From: a virus
Virus record (IMG/VR): IMGVR_UViG_3300023119_000090
Location: 1 to 28,567 of that record
Reading direction: 5' to 3' (one strand)
Length of the DNA stretch: 28,567 nucleotides
The notes beneath the pieces are model-generated. The model had not been told where the DNA came from. It saw only the letters and a program-made list of their open reading frames with translations, and did no database searches. The number at the start of each line of letters is the position of its first letter. Position 1 is the stretch's first letter. Shown here piece after piece: positions 16,782 to 24,952 of the stretch. Position numbers and translations under genes: made by a program.

Positions 16782-19700
16782 ACATAAACACACCCCTACA
16801 ATTATTTACATACACTGTAGATAATTCTGTAGCAATTAAAGATCTTTCTAGTATTGCCAACATTAGCAAGGTTATAGGTATTGATGAAAATGGTGGCTTT
16901 CAATTTTATATAGACGGGCTTCCAGATTTTCTTCAAGGTCTTACCTCTTTAGAAAATAATGAAGGTTATGCTATAATTAGTAAACCAGCGGCTTCTTTTC
17001 CATATGAACTTTATGCTTCAACAGACAATATTCCAGAAAGCGTCACTATTGCAAAGCTTGCACAAATAGCAACTTATTGCGGCACTGGTTTTAATTTGGT
17101 GGGCATTACTATCACTTCACAACCTAGTAACGATGAATTGTCTGGAGATACGGCTTCATTTTCTGTCGAGGCCACTGTTGTTGGGGGCGTTTCTTTAACC
17201 TATCAGTGGCAGATATCTACTGATGACGGTGCTAACTGGAATGATATAAGCGGCGAAACTAATGCTACGCTTAACTTGACTGGTTTGAGTTCTAATGACG
17301 TTGGAAATCAGTACAGAGTTATCGTTGGGGCGACTGGCGAAGATAGTGTTACTAGTAATGCTGTCTCTTTAACAGCACCAGCGGTTACGCTTTCAATAAC
17401 TCAACACCCCCAGAATACAACTGCTGTTGATGGCGAGGCATCGTTTGACGTAGCGGCGACGGTGAGCGATGGGTCGGCGCTGACTTACCAATGGGAGAAT
17501 GAAACACTTGCCGGGGATGACATAACTTTTACGCAGAGGACGCTGCCAGTATCGGCAAACTGGTACCAAGTTACATACGGGAACGGCGTGTTCGTCGCCA
17601 TCGTTTATGGTAGCAACATCGCCGCCACTAGTACCGACGGGATCACCTGGACACAGAGGACGTTGCCAGCTTGGGAAAACTGGAGCAGCATAGCCCACGG
17701 GAACGGCGTGTTCGTCGCTGTGACATACGGCAGCAACATCGCCGCCACCAGTACGGACGGCATCAACTGGACACAGAGGACGTTGCCAGCTTCGGAAAAC
17801 TGGAGCAGCATAGCCCACGGGAACGGCGTGTTCGTCGCCGTCGCTGTCAACAGCAACGTCGCCATCACCAGCACCGACGGAATCAACTGGACTCAACGGA
17901 CGCTGCCAGCGTCGGGGTACTGGTTCAGCGTGGCATACGGGAACGGCGTGTTCGTCGCCATCGCTTCGAGTGGTGGCATCGCCGCCACTAGTACCGACGG
18001 CGCAACTTGGACTCAGAGGACGTTGCCAGTGTTGGGGTACTGGTACAGAGTCACATACGGAAACGGCGTGTTCGTCGCCATCGCCACGTCTGGTGGCATC
18101 GCCGCCACTAGTACCGACGGCGCAACTTGGACTCAGAGGACGTTGCCTGATACGGCAACTTGGTACGGCGTGGCCTACGGGGACGGCGTGTTCGTCGCCA
18201 TCGGTACTGGTAGCAACATCGCCGCCACCAGTCCTGACGGCATTACTTGGACTCAGCGGACGCTGCCGGCGACGGCTGACTGGTACGCCGTGACCTACGG
18301 CAATGGCACGTTCGTCGCCGTCGCTGTCAACAGCAACATCGCTGCCACTGGCATTGTCGGCACCCTCCAATTCCTCCCCATCTCCGGCGAGACATCCTCA
18401 ACGCTCAACCTCACCGGCCTCACCACCGCCGATGATGGCAACCGGTATCGCGTAGTTGTGGACTCACCGTCGGTGGAGCCGGTGACGAGCGATATAGCCA
18501 CTCTCACTGTTCTTAGCGATTTTGCTATCACTACTCATCCGCAAAACCAAACCTCCGATGTGAACGCCCAAGCTAGCTTTAGCGGCCTTGCTGAAGAAAC
18601 CGTCTATGGCGCAACGCCAACTTATCAGTGGCAAGTGTCTACTGATGGTGGTAACAATTGGGTGGATATCAGCGGCCAAACATCACCCACCCTTACGCTT
18701 TCTTCGCTCACAGTAGCCAACGATGGCGATCAGTACAGGTTTGTGGCAACTGCAATAACAATTGTTGGAACCCTAATTTTGGAAAGCGATGCTGCAACCT
18801 TGAGCATACCACAACCAAACCTGTCAATCTCAACTCAGCCCGTTGATACCACCTCTGATGTTAATTTTGAAGCCAGCTTTAGCGTTGTGGCTAGCGAAAG
18901 TGCTTATGGCACTACGCTAGATTACCAGTGGCAGCTTTCTCAAGACAGCGGAGCAACGTGGAGTAATATTGCTAGCGAAACGTCACCTACCCTTGCTCTC
19001 ACGGGTTTAACGCCTTCAGATGATGGCAATAGCTATCGAGTGGTTATTACGGCTGTGACTCCGGTCGAGACTGTAACCTTGAACAGCGATGCTGCAACCT
19101 TGAGCATACTACAGCCAAACTTGGCTATCTCAACCCAGCCAGCCAACACCGAATCTGATGTGAACGCTGGAGCCAGCTTTAGTGTTGTGGCTAGTGAAAG
19201 TGCTTATAGCACTACGCTAGATTACCAGTGGCAGCTTTCTCAAGACAGCGGAGCAACGTGGAGTGATATTGCTAGCGAAACGTCACCTAGCCTTACTTTC
19301 ACTGGCTTGACGACTTCAGATGATGGCAATAGCTATCGAGTGGTGGTTACGGCTGTGACTCCGGTCGAGACTGTAACCTTGAACAGCGATGCTGCAACCT
19401 TGAGCATACTACAGCCAAACTTGGAGATCTCAACCCATCCACAACACGTATCTGCATCTCAAGGAGATGCTAGTTTTAGCGTTGTTGCTAGCGAAAGTGC
19501 TTATAGCACTACGCTCGATTACCAGTGGCAGCTTTCTCAAGACAGCGGAGCAACGTGGAGTGATATTGCTAGCGAAACGTCACCTAGCCTTACTTTCACT
19601 GGCTTGACGACTTCAGATGATGGCAATAGCTATCGAGTGGTGGTTACGGCAGTGACTCCGGTAGGGACTGTAACTGAGTATAGCGATGTGGCGACGTTGA

Positions 19701-22700
19701 GCGTTCCGGTTGAACTGGAAATCACCTTGCAGCCCCAGAACACCACTGCATCTGGCGATGAGGCATCGTTTGCCGTGGCTGCGGCGATCAACGATGGGTC
19801 GGCGCTGACGTATCAGTGGGAAGAAGAAAGGCTGCCTGTGGCTGGGGAGGTGTGGAAGCAGCGGACGCTGCCACAGTCAACAGGGTGGACAAGCGTCACC
19901 TACGGCAACGGCACGTTCGTCGCGGTGGCATACGGCAACTACATCGCCGCGACCAGTACCGACGGAATAACATGGACGCAGCATCCGACGCTCCCGGCTT
20001 TTGGATCTTGGAGCAGCGTCACCTACGGCGATGGGACGTTCGTCGCGGTGTTAATGAACACAAACATCGCCGCCACCAGCACAGACGGAGGACAAACGTG
20101 GACGCAGCGGACGCTGCCAGTGACAGTATTTTGGGAGAGCGTCACCTACGGCAATGGCACGTTCGTCGCTGTGGCCGGCAACACTGCCGCGACCAGCACA
20201 GACGGAGGACAAACGTGGACGCAGCGGACGCTTCCGGCGGCGGGGTACAGCAGCGTCACCTACGGCGATGGGACGTTCGTCGCGGTGGCATTGAACACAA
20301 ACATCGCCGCCACCAGCACCGACGGCATTACGTGGACTCAGCGGACGATGCCAGCGACAGCATATTGGCGCAGCGTCACCTACGGTAATGGTACGTTCGT
20401 TGCTGTGGGAGTCAGCCCCAGCAACTTCAACGTACAAATCGCCGCGACCAGTGCCGACGGCATTACTTGGACTCAGCGGACGATGCCAGCGACAACAGCA
20501 TATTGGCGCAGCGTCACCTACGGCAATGGTACGTTCGTCGCTGTGGCTGGCGGCACCAATATCGCCGCTACTAGCCCCGACGGGATTACTTGGACGCAGC
20601 GGACGCTGCCAGCGACAGAATCGTGGTACAGCGTCACCTACGGCAATGGTACGTTCGTTGCTGTGGTAGAGGCCAGCAACATCGCCGCGACCAGTGACTC
20701 GACCCTTCAGTTCGTCCCCATCTCCGGCGAGACTTCCTCGACGCTCAATCTCACCGACCTTACCACCGCCGATGATGGTGGGCGATATAGGGTTGTCGTG
20801 GACTCGCCGTCGGTGGAGCCGGTGATAAGCGATGCTGCAACTTTGAGTGTACCACAACCAAACTTGGCTATCTCAACCCAGCCGCAAAACCAAACTTCCG
20901 ATGTGAACGCCCAAGCCAGCTTTAGCGTTGTGGCTAGCGAAAGTGTTTACAGCACTACACCTACGTACCAGTGGCAGCTTTCTCAAGACAGCGGAGCAAC
21001 GTGGAGTGATATCGCCAACGAAACGTCATCTACCCTTACTCTCGCTGGCTTGACGACTTCAGATGAGGGCAATAACTATCGAGTGGTTATTACGGCTGCG
21101 ACTCCGGTAGAGACTGTAACCTTGAACAGCGATGCTGCAACCCTGAGTATACTACCAAGCAATTTATACTTTCAGATTAATCCCACAGACTCTACATCTG
21201 ATTCATCTGGTAATGTTACTTTCAGCGCTTTAGCAATAGAAGATGTTTATAACTCACCACCCACATACCAGTGGCAAAAATCTACAGACAGTGGACAGAA
21301 TTGGTCTGATATTCAAAATGAAAATAGCGAAACGTTAACTTTATCAGTTTCAAGTTCAGATAATCTTAATCAATACAGAGTGATAGCCACCACGGTAACG
21401 CCTGTAGAAACCGTTTCATTAACTAGTAGTCATGCTATTTTAGAAGTTCCAGCTGGTGGAATAATTTTTGACACACAGCCAGCAAATACAATTTCTGATA
21501 TAAACAGGACGGCTTCATTTACTGTTTTAGCTCATGAAGAAGATTATGGACAAACAGTTAATTATGAATGGCAAGAATCTAGCGATGGTGTTTCGTGGAT
21601 CACTTTATCTGAAACTTCGACAACCCTTAATTTAACAAATTTAACTTTAGCAAAGAATAATTATCAATATCGCGTTGTAGCAACATCTGATACTGGAGTA
21701 ATCGGTGAAGTGACTAGAAATAGCAATGTTGCAACCTTGAGCATACTACAACCAAACTTGGTTATTTCAACTCAGCCCGTTGATACCACCTCTGATGTTA
21801 ATGCTGAAGCCAGCTTTAGTGTTGTGGCTAGCGAAAGTGTTTATAGCACTACGCCAGATTATCAGTGGCAGCTTTCTCAAGACAGCGGAGCAACGTGGAG
21901 TGATATTGCTAGCGAAACGTCACCCACCCTTGCTCTCACGGGTTTAACGACTTCAGATGATGGTAATAGCTATCGAGTGGTGGTTACGGCAGTGACTCCG
22001 GTAGGGACTGTCACTGTGAATAGCAATGCTGCAACCTTGAGCATACTACAACCAAACTTGGTTATTTCAACTCATCCACAACACGTATCTGCATCTCAAG
22101 GAGATGCTAGTTTTAGCGTTGTTGCTAGCGAAAGTGTTTATGGTACTACGCCAGATTATCAGTGGCAGCTTTCTCAAGACAGCGGAGCAACGTGGAGTGA
22201 TATCGCCAACGAAACGTCAGCTACCCTTGCTCTCACGGGTTTAACGATTTTAGATGATGGTAATAGCTATCGAGTGGTGGTTACGGCAGTGACTCCGGTA
22301 GGGACTGTCACTGTGAATAGCAATGTTGCAACCTTGAGCATACTACAACCAAACTTGGTTATTTCAACTCACCCACAACACGTATCTGCATCTCAAGGAG
22401 ATGCTAGTTTTAGTGTTGTTGCTAGCGAAAGTGCTTATAGCACTACGCTCGATTACCAGTGGCAGCTTTCTCAAGACAGCGGAGCAACGTGGAGTGATAT
22501 CGCCAACGAAACGTCATCTACCCTTGCTCTCACGGGCTTAAGGACTTCAGATGATGGTAATAGCTATCGAGTGGTTATTACGGCGGTGACTCCGGTAGGG
22601 ACTGTAACTGAGTATAGCGATGTGGCGACGTTGGCGGTTCCGGCGACGTGGATTCAGGTCGGCGCAGACATCGACGGCGAAGCGGCTGGTGATTTCAGCG

Positions 22701-23821
22701 GTGCGTCAGTGGCAATGAGCAGCGATGGCAGTCGGGTTGCGATTGGGGCGTATTACAATAGCGGCGCAGCCACCGAAGCTGGTCATGTTCGCGTTTACGA
22801 TCTAGTCGGTTCAACGTGGACACAGGTTGGCGCAGACATTGACGGTGAAGCGGCTGGGGATTGGAGCGGATTTTCAGTGGCGATGAGCAGTGATGGCAGT
22901 CGGGTTGCGATTGGTGCGCGCTGGAATGACGGCTTAGGCGCAGGCACCAACACTGGTCACGTCCGCGTGTATGATCTGGTTGGTTCAACATGGGCGCAGG
23001 TCGGTGCGGACATTGATGGCGAAGCCGTTGGAGATCAAAGTGGCTGGTCTATCGCGATGAGCAGCGACGGCAGCAGGGTTGCGATTGGTTCTTATCGTAA
23101 CGACGATGCAGGAACCGACGCTGGTCACGTTCGCGTCTACGACCTAATTGGCTCAACATGGACGCAGGTTGGAGCGGACATCGACGGCGAAGCGGCTTAC
23201 GACGAGAGCGGCTACTCGGTCGCGATGAGCAGCGATGGCAGCAGGGTTGCGATTGGGGCGATAGGCTTCAGCGACACAGGCGGAAACGCTGGTCACGTCC
23301 GCGTTTACGATCTGGTCGGCTCCACTTGGATGCAGGTCGGCTCCGACATCGCCGGCGAAGCGGATAGAGATTACAGCGGTGTGTCAGTGGCAATGAGCAG
23401 CGATGGCAGCAGGATTGCGATTGGGGCGGATGGAAACGGCGGCGCAGGCACCGACGCTGGTCACGTCCGCGTTTACGATCTGGTCGGCTCCACTTGGACG
23501 CAGGTTGGCGCGGATATTGACGGTGAAGCTATGAATGATCACAGCGGATTTTCAGTGGCGATGAGCAGTGATGGCAGTCGGGTTGCGATTGGGGCGTATG
23601 GAAACGACGATGCAGGCTTGACCGCTGGTCACGTTCGCGTCTACGACCTAATTGGCTCAACATGGACGCAGGTTGGAGCGGACATCGACGGTGAGGCGGC
23701 TGGTGACGCAAGCGGGCGATCAGTCGCAATGAGCAGCGATGGCAGCAGGATTGCGATTGGAGCGTATGTAAACGACGACGCAGGCACAAGTGCTGGTCAC
23801 GTCCGCGTTTTTGATGTTTGA
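16778..23821 (+). CDS. Giant adhesin: 13 Ig-like domains with three seven-blade propellers
   Basis: 2347 residues, by far the largest gene here. Residues 1-95 are the shared N-terminal domain (LQLFTYTVDN, LQGLTSLENNEGYAIISKP). From about residue 110 there are 13 Ig-like domains, each with a central YQW, an ISGET or IASET segment and a YRVV strand. Ig domains 2 and 7 are interrupted after YQWE by propellers: residues 251-527 and 1026-1308, each seven WTQRTLP-type blades with GNGVFVAV and AATSTDG segments. The domain then resumes at LPISGETSSTLNL or VPISGETSSTLNL. The C-terminus (1958-2347) is seven FG-GAP-like blades of 56-58 residues (WTQVGADIDGEA, VAMSSDGSRVAIGA, GHVRVYDL). No signal peptide or membrane segment. 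The start is in an ATGA overlap with AGGA upstream. Propeller blocks are much GC-richer than the rest. It is likely a phage surface-binding fibre; the size makes a tail-tip or side fibre likely. Confidence 0.78.
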   Translation: MNINTPLQLFTYTVDNSVAIKDLSSIANISKVIGIDENGGFQFYIDGLPDFLQGLTSLENNEGYAIISKPAASFPYELYASTDNIPESVTIAKLAQIATYCGTGFNLVGITITSQPSNDELSGDTASFSVEATVVGGVSLTYQWQISTDDGANWNDISGETNATLNLTGLSSNDVGNQYRVIVGATGEDSVTSNAVSLTAPAVTLSITQHPQNTTAVDGEASFDVAATVSDGSALTYQWENETLAGDDITFTQRTLPVSANWYQVTYGNGVFVAIVYGSNIAATSTDGITWTQRTLPAWENWSSIAHGNGVFVAVTYGSNIAATSTDGINWTQRTLPASENWSSIAHGNGVFVAVAVNSNVAITSTDGINWTQRTLPASGYWFSVAYGNGVFVAIASSGGIAATSTDGATWTQRTLPVLGYWYRVTYGNGVFVAIATSGGIAATSTDGATWTQRTLPDTATWYGVAYGDGVFVAIGTGSNIAATSPDGITWTQRTLPATADWYAVTYGNGTFVAVAVNSNIAATGIVGTLQFLPISGETSSTLNLTGLTTADDGNRYRVVVDSPSVEPVTSDIATLTVLSDFAITTHPQNQTSDVNAQASFSGLAEETVYGATPTYQWQVSTDGGNNWVDISGQTSPTLTLSSLTVANDGDQYRFVATAITIVGTLILESDAATLSIPQPNLSISTQPVDTTSDVNFEASFSVVASESAYGTTLDYQWQLSQDSGATWSNIASETSPTLALTGLTPSDDGNSYRVVITAVTPVETVTLNSDAATLSILQPNLAISTQPANTESDVNAGASFSVVASESAYSTTLDYQWQLSQDSGATWSDIASETSPSLTFTGLTTSDDGNSYRVVVTAVTPVETVTLNSDAATLSILQPNLEISTHPQHVSASQGDASFSVVASESAYSTTLDYQWQLSQDSGATWSDIASETSPSLTFTGLTTSDDGNSYRVVVTAVTPVGTVTEYSDVATLSVPVELEITLQPQNTTASGDEASFAVAAAINDGSALTYQWEEERLPVAGEVWKQRTLPQSTGWTSVTYGNGTFVAVAYGNYIAATSTDGITWTQHPTLPAFGSWSSVTYGDGTFVAVLMNTNIAATSTDGGQTWTQRTLPVTVFWESVTYGNGTFVAVAGNTAATSTDGGQTWTQRTLPAAGYSSVTYGDGTFVAVALNTNIAATSTDGITWTQRTMPATAYWRSVTYGNGTFVAVGVSPSNFNVQIAATSADGITWTQRTMPATTAYWRSVTYGNGTFVAVAGGTNIAATSPDGITWTQRTLPATESWYSVTYGNGTFVAVVEASNIAATSDSTLQFVPISGETSSTLNLTDLTTADDGGRYRVVVDSPSVEPVISDAATLSVPQPNLAISTQPQNQTSDVNAQASFSVVASESVYSTTPTYQWQLSQDSGATWSDIANETSSTLTLAGLTTSDEGNNYRVVITAATPVETVTLNSDAATLSILPSNLYFQINPTDSTSDSSGNVTFSALAIEDVYNSPPTYQWQKSTDSGQNWSDIQNENSETLTLSVSSSDNLNQYRVIATTVTPVETVSLTSSHAILEVPAGGIIFDTQPANTISDINRTASFTVLAHEEDYGQTVNYEWQESSDGVSWITLSETSTTLNLTNLTLAKNNYQYRVVATSDTGVIGEVTRNSNVATLSILQPNLVISTQPVDTTSDVNAEASFSVVASESVYSTTPDYQWQLSQDSGATWSDIASETSPTLALTGLTTSDDGNSYRVVVTAVTPVGTVTVNSNAATLSILQPNLVISTHPQHVSASQGDASFSVVASESVYGTTPDYQWQLSQDSGATWSDIANETSATLALTGLTILDDGNSYRVVVTAVTPVGTVTVNSNVATLSILQPNLVISTHPQHVSASQGDASFSVVASESAYSTTLDYQWQLSQDSGATWSDIANETSSTLALTGLRTSDDGNSYRVVITAVTPVGTVTEYSDVATLAVPATWIQVGADIDGEAAGDFSGASVAMSSDGSRVAIGAYYNSGAATEAGHVRVYDLVGSTWTQVGADIDGEAAGDWSGFSVAMSSDGSRVAIGARWNDGLGAGTNTGHVRVYDLVGSTWAQVGADIDGEAVGDQSGWSIAMSSDGSRVAIGSYRNDDAGTDAGHVRVYDLIGSTWTQVGADIDGEAAYDESGYSVAMSSDGSRVAIGAIGFSDTGGNAGHVRVYDLVGSTWMQVGSDIAGEADRDYSGVSVAMSSDGSRIAIGADGNGGAGTDAGHVRVYDLVGSTWTQVGADIDGEAMNDHSGFSVAMSSDGSRVAIGAYGNDDAGLTAGHVRVYDLIGSTWTQVGADIDGEAAGDASGRSVAMSSDGSRIAIGAYVNDDAGTSAGHVRVFDV
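17528..18358 (+). repeat. Seven 120-bp tandem repeats (propeller blades, first block)
   Basis: Seven units with an exact 120-bp period: the Trp (first unit Phe) codon of each WTQRTLP falls at 17528, 17648, 17768 and so on to 18248. Each unit encodes 40 residues: TQRTLP, a variable tetrad plus Trp, YGNGVFVAV and IAATSTDG. The block is clearly GC-rich: a hand count of 17641-17700 gives 35 of 60 G or C. Confidence 0.9.
18530..22640 (+). repeat. ~300-bp Ig-domain repeats, several nearly identical
   Basis: Most Ig units span about 297-300 bp. The 150 or so bases at 19201-19350 recur at 19498-19647 with a single mismatch seen by eye, offset 297 bp. The block with GAGATGCTAGTTTTAG occurs near 19463, 22098 and 22399. 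The segment GCAGCTTTCTCAAGACAGCG recurs in most units. By contrast two units around 21150-21740 are diverged and AT-rich. Confidence 0.85.
19853..20700 (+). repeat. Seven imperfect ~120-bp tandem repeats (second propeller block)
   Basis: Seven units of the same blade family as 17528-18358, but with varying length (38-45 residues): one unit has a longer insert (VSPSNFNVQ) and others have GGQT in place of GIT. The block is flanked by the same Ig-domain halves as the first block, which points to duplication of the whole Ig-plus-propeller unit followed by divergence. Confidence 0.85.
22649..23818 (+). repeat. Seven 168-bp tandem repeats (C-terminal FG-GAP-like blades)
   Basis: Unit starts (Trp codon) at 22649, 22817, 22991, 23159, 23327, 23495 and 23663. 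The period is 168 bp except one 174-bp unit. Each unit encodes QVGADIDGEA, D-x-SG-x, VAMSSDGSR, AIGA, a variable loop, then GHVRVYDL. The last unit ends at the stop. GC-rich compared with the flanking genes downstream. Confidence 0.9.
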
Positions 23822-24329
23822 TGTTAACTCATACTTTTATAATAATATGCCTATAAACGTACCACAATCTGTTTTCGATAAATACTTCGACGTTATCGAC
23901 TCCACTTTTGATATATTTGGAGTTACATGTCAACTTGTGTCTATAGAGAAGCGCGAGGTCATCGTCAATAATCCAAACAACAACATCCCCAACCGCAACA
24001 CTATTAATAATCGTAATCGTGGTGGTGGTGAATATGATGTTGGCACAAAGACAATTCGTGAAATAGAAACACTGACAGATATTAAACTTAAAGTCTATTG
24101 GGATACCAAGAATTTTATTGGCGTTACCGATCAACTTAAAATTCCTGATGGTTCCATACAAACAATAGGTTTTATGTCCGATCTCCCCCAGATACTACAA
24201 GCGAAACAATTGTTAGTTCATAAGGGGATTAAAGATATTAAAGAACTTAGGTTTGAACGTATGGGCGAACATATACCTATGGGCCTCAAACAAGATAGAT
24301 ACTTTGGTTGTTTTTGGAAAAGAGTATGA
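23814..24329 (+). CDS. Putative neck/head-closure protein
   Basis: 171 residues when begun at the ATG at 23814, which overlaps the giant adhesin stop by 8 nt; an ATG at 23847 (MPINVPQSVFDKYF) is an alternative and neither has a good RBS, so coupling to the upstream gene is likely. A helix (PQSVFDKYFDVID) is followed by beta segments (FGVTCQLVSIEKREVIV), a low-complexity Asn/Arg/Gly loop (about residues 58-75), and a mixed C-terminus with LTDIKLKVYWDTKNFIGV and the final YFGCFWKRV. Length and position between fibres and further joining genes suit a head-closure or tail-joining protein. I do not recognise a specific family. Confidence 0.45.
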   Translation: MFDVNSYFYNNMPINVPQSVFDKYFDVIDSTFDIFGVTCQLVSIEKREVIVNNPNNNIPNRNTINNRNRGGGEYDVGTKTIREIETLTDIKLKVYWDTKNFIGVTDQLKIPDGSIQTIGFMSDLPQILQAKQLLVHKGIKDIKELRFERMGEHIPMGLKQDRYFGCFWKRV

Positions 24330-24952
24330 TAAGCCTTAAATTAATAACACCCATCAGTGAAATAAAGGACAAAATTCATGAATCTTTGTCTATTCAGATG
24401 AATAAAATTCTACAATCAAACCAATCCTTTATAACCAAAGAGCTTCAAGGTTCTATTAATGGCTGGATACTAGAACAGCCAGAAATAATTTCTTTATTAA
24501 GCTCAAACCCAAATTCTTTAGCTGGCCAGTTTGGAATACCTTCAGGAATGGTTAATGCGGCGGTTGAGTCCATTATATATTCTATCAAAAATAGCATACG
24601 AGTTCATTTTCAGCCTTTTGACAAAAAGCTTAAGGGTAGTTTTAATATTAATGTTCAGCCCGATGACTTTAAAGACATTCTTTCTTTAGGAACCGGTCAT
24701 GTTAACTACAAAGACGGTGATTTACATTGGCTAGATTGGCTCATCACTTTGGGATCCTCCATCATTGTCGCAAACTATCACTACCAGCCGTCTGGCGGCA
24801 GAGGTCGGTCGGGCCTTGGTTTTATGTCTGTTGGTAAATCTTTTAGAGTGTCTCCATCTTTTTCTGGAACCATAGACGACAACTTTATAACTAGAGCGTT
24901 ACGAGGCAGAGAGAGCTATATATCTTCTATATTACAAAAGGTTTTTTCTTAA
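24326..24952 (+). CDS. Putative tail-completion/neck structural protein
   Basis: 208 residues from the ATG at 24326, which overlaps the preceding stop (ATGA). GGAAAAGAG lies just upstream; the TTG at 24308 in the same frame is less likely. N-terminal helices (EIKDKIHESLSIQMNKIL, ITKELQGSINGWILEQPEI) precede a beta half with LHWLDWLITLGSSIIVANY and a Gly/Arg-rich turn (QPSGGRGRSGLGFM), then FRVSPSFSGTIDDNFITRAL. I have seen this WLxWL ... SRSGxGxM ... aGTxxDNFITRA layout in virion proteins of marine myophages, where it is placed near the neck and tail terminator genes. That recollection is not a search result. The next gene starts immediately after the stop. Confidence 0.5.
   Translation: MISLKLITPISEIKDKIHESLSIQMNKILQSNQSFITKELQGSINGWILEQPEIISLLSSNPNSLAGQFGIPSGMVNAAVESIIYSIKNSIRVHFQPFDKKLKGSFNINVQPDDFKDILSLGTGHVNYKDGDLHWLDWLITLGSSIIVANYHYQPSGGRGRSGLGFMSVGKSFRVSPSFSGTIDDNFITRALRGRESYISSILQKVFS

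Noticed and set aside
17393-18370. Long minus-strand open frame of 325 codons opposite the first propeller block
   Set aside because: It follows the 120-bp repeat period of the + strand gene, is Arg/Asp/Gly-rich low-complexity in a repeating pattern, and has no RBS. It is a shadow of GC-rich codon use on the coding strand.
20051-20857. Minus-strand open frame of 268 codons opposite the second propeller block
   Set aside because: Same repeat-driven shadow as above; it mirrors the blade period and has no independent signals.
22649-23818. Diversity-generating retroelement acting on the C-terminal propeller
   Set aside because: No reverse transcriptase or template repeat was seen in the window, and the variable codons do not show an adenine-only pattern. 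A distant retroelement elsewhere in the genome cannot be excluded.
17528-23818. CRISPR or other non-coding direct repeat array
   Set aside because: All repeats keep the reading frame (periods 120, 168 and about 300 bp, all multiples of three) and encode folded domains, so they are protein repeats.
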